Below are positions 5,126 to 5,173 of a stretch of 5,173 nucleotides of DNA, one piece after another (the stretch's first letter is position 1; the number at the start of each line of letters is the position of its first letter). The position numbers and the translations under genes were made by a program. Source of the stretch: JAWXBM01 sp964602895 (GTDB lineage: Bacteria; Pseudomonadota; Gammaproteobacteria; Xanthomonadales; SZUA-36); NCBI GenBank assembly GCA_964602895.1, contig CAZRTG010000227.1:1-5173 (forward strand), in the 5' to 3' direction. The notes under the pieces were generated by a model that saw nothing but the letters and a program-made list of their open reading frames with translations, ran no database searches and had not been told where the DNA came from.

Positions 5126-5173
5126 GCGGGTGAGACGCGTGGATCAGATTGTCTGTCCCTTGGGCGGCAATCT

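Noticed and set aside
5146..5173. AGATTG and CAATCT inverted repeat at the right edge, upstream of prs
   Set aside because: The arms are six bases with a 16-base loop and the second touches the window edge, so it cannot be extended or told from chance.

Overview
The window looks like a housekeeping segment of a gammaproteobacterial chromosome. The gene set, the close match of Prs, L25, Pth and YchF to their gammaproteobacterial forms, and the tRNA-Tyr/tRNA-Gly/tRNA-Thr/tuf block all point that way. The order prs-rplY-pth-ychF is the one I recall from Pseudomonas and its marine relatives, so a member of the Pseudomonadales/Cellvibrionales side of the class is my best inference; the genus cannot be fixed from this sequence. 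Every supported gene lies on the minus strand, so the biological order runs from the right edge to the left edge.

Right part (5113 down to 1565): prs (PRPP synthase, GTG start with a strong Shine-Dalgarno), a 174-base gap holding a probable rplY promoter and a leader with two small hairpins, then the tight group rplY (long L25/CTC form with an acidic tail), pth (GTG start) and ychF, with gaps of 18 and 15 bases. Next comes a 96-base gap with a weak promoter candidate and a 212-codon gene for a strongly charge-polarised protein: a Lys-rich N-terminal half, a short conserved-looking block and a very acidic C-terminus. It is the only protein here without a firm identity.

Left part (about 830 down to 1): a nested inverted repeat just after the stop codon of the charge-polarised gene, a good sigma70 promoter (TTGACA, 17-base spacer, GAGAAT), a leader of about 130 bases, then tRNA-Tyr(GUA), tRNA-Gly(UCC), tRNA-Thr(GGU) and the first 18 codons of tuf, which runs off the left edge. 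This matches the E. coli tyrU-glyT-thrT-tufB order but lacks a thrU-like tRNA at the front.

Functionally the window serves translation and nucleotide supply: PRPP synthesis, a 5S rRNA-binding ribosomal protein, rescue of peptidyl-tRNAs, a ribosome-associated ATPase, three tRNAs and EF-Tu. I see no mobile element, CRISPR array or defence gene. The points most worth a second look are the unassigned charge-polarised protein, the rplY leader, and small repeat structures around the tRNA cluster.
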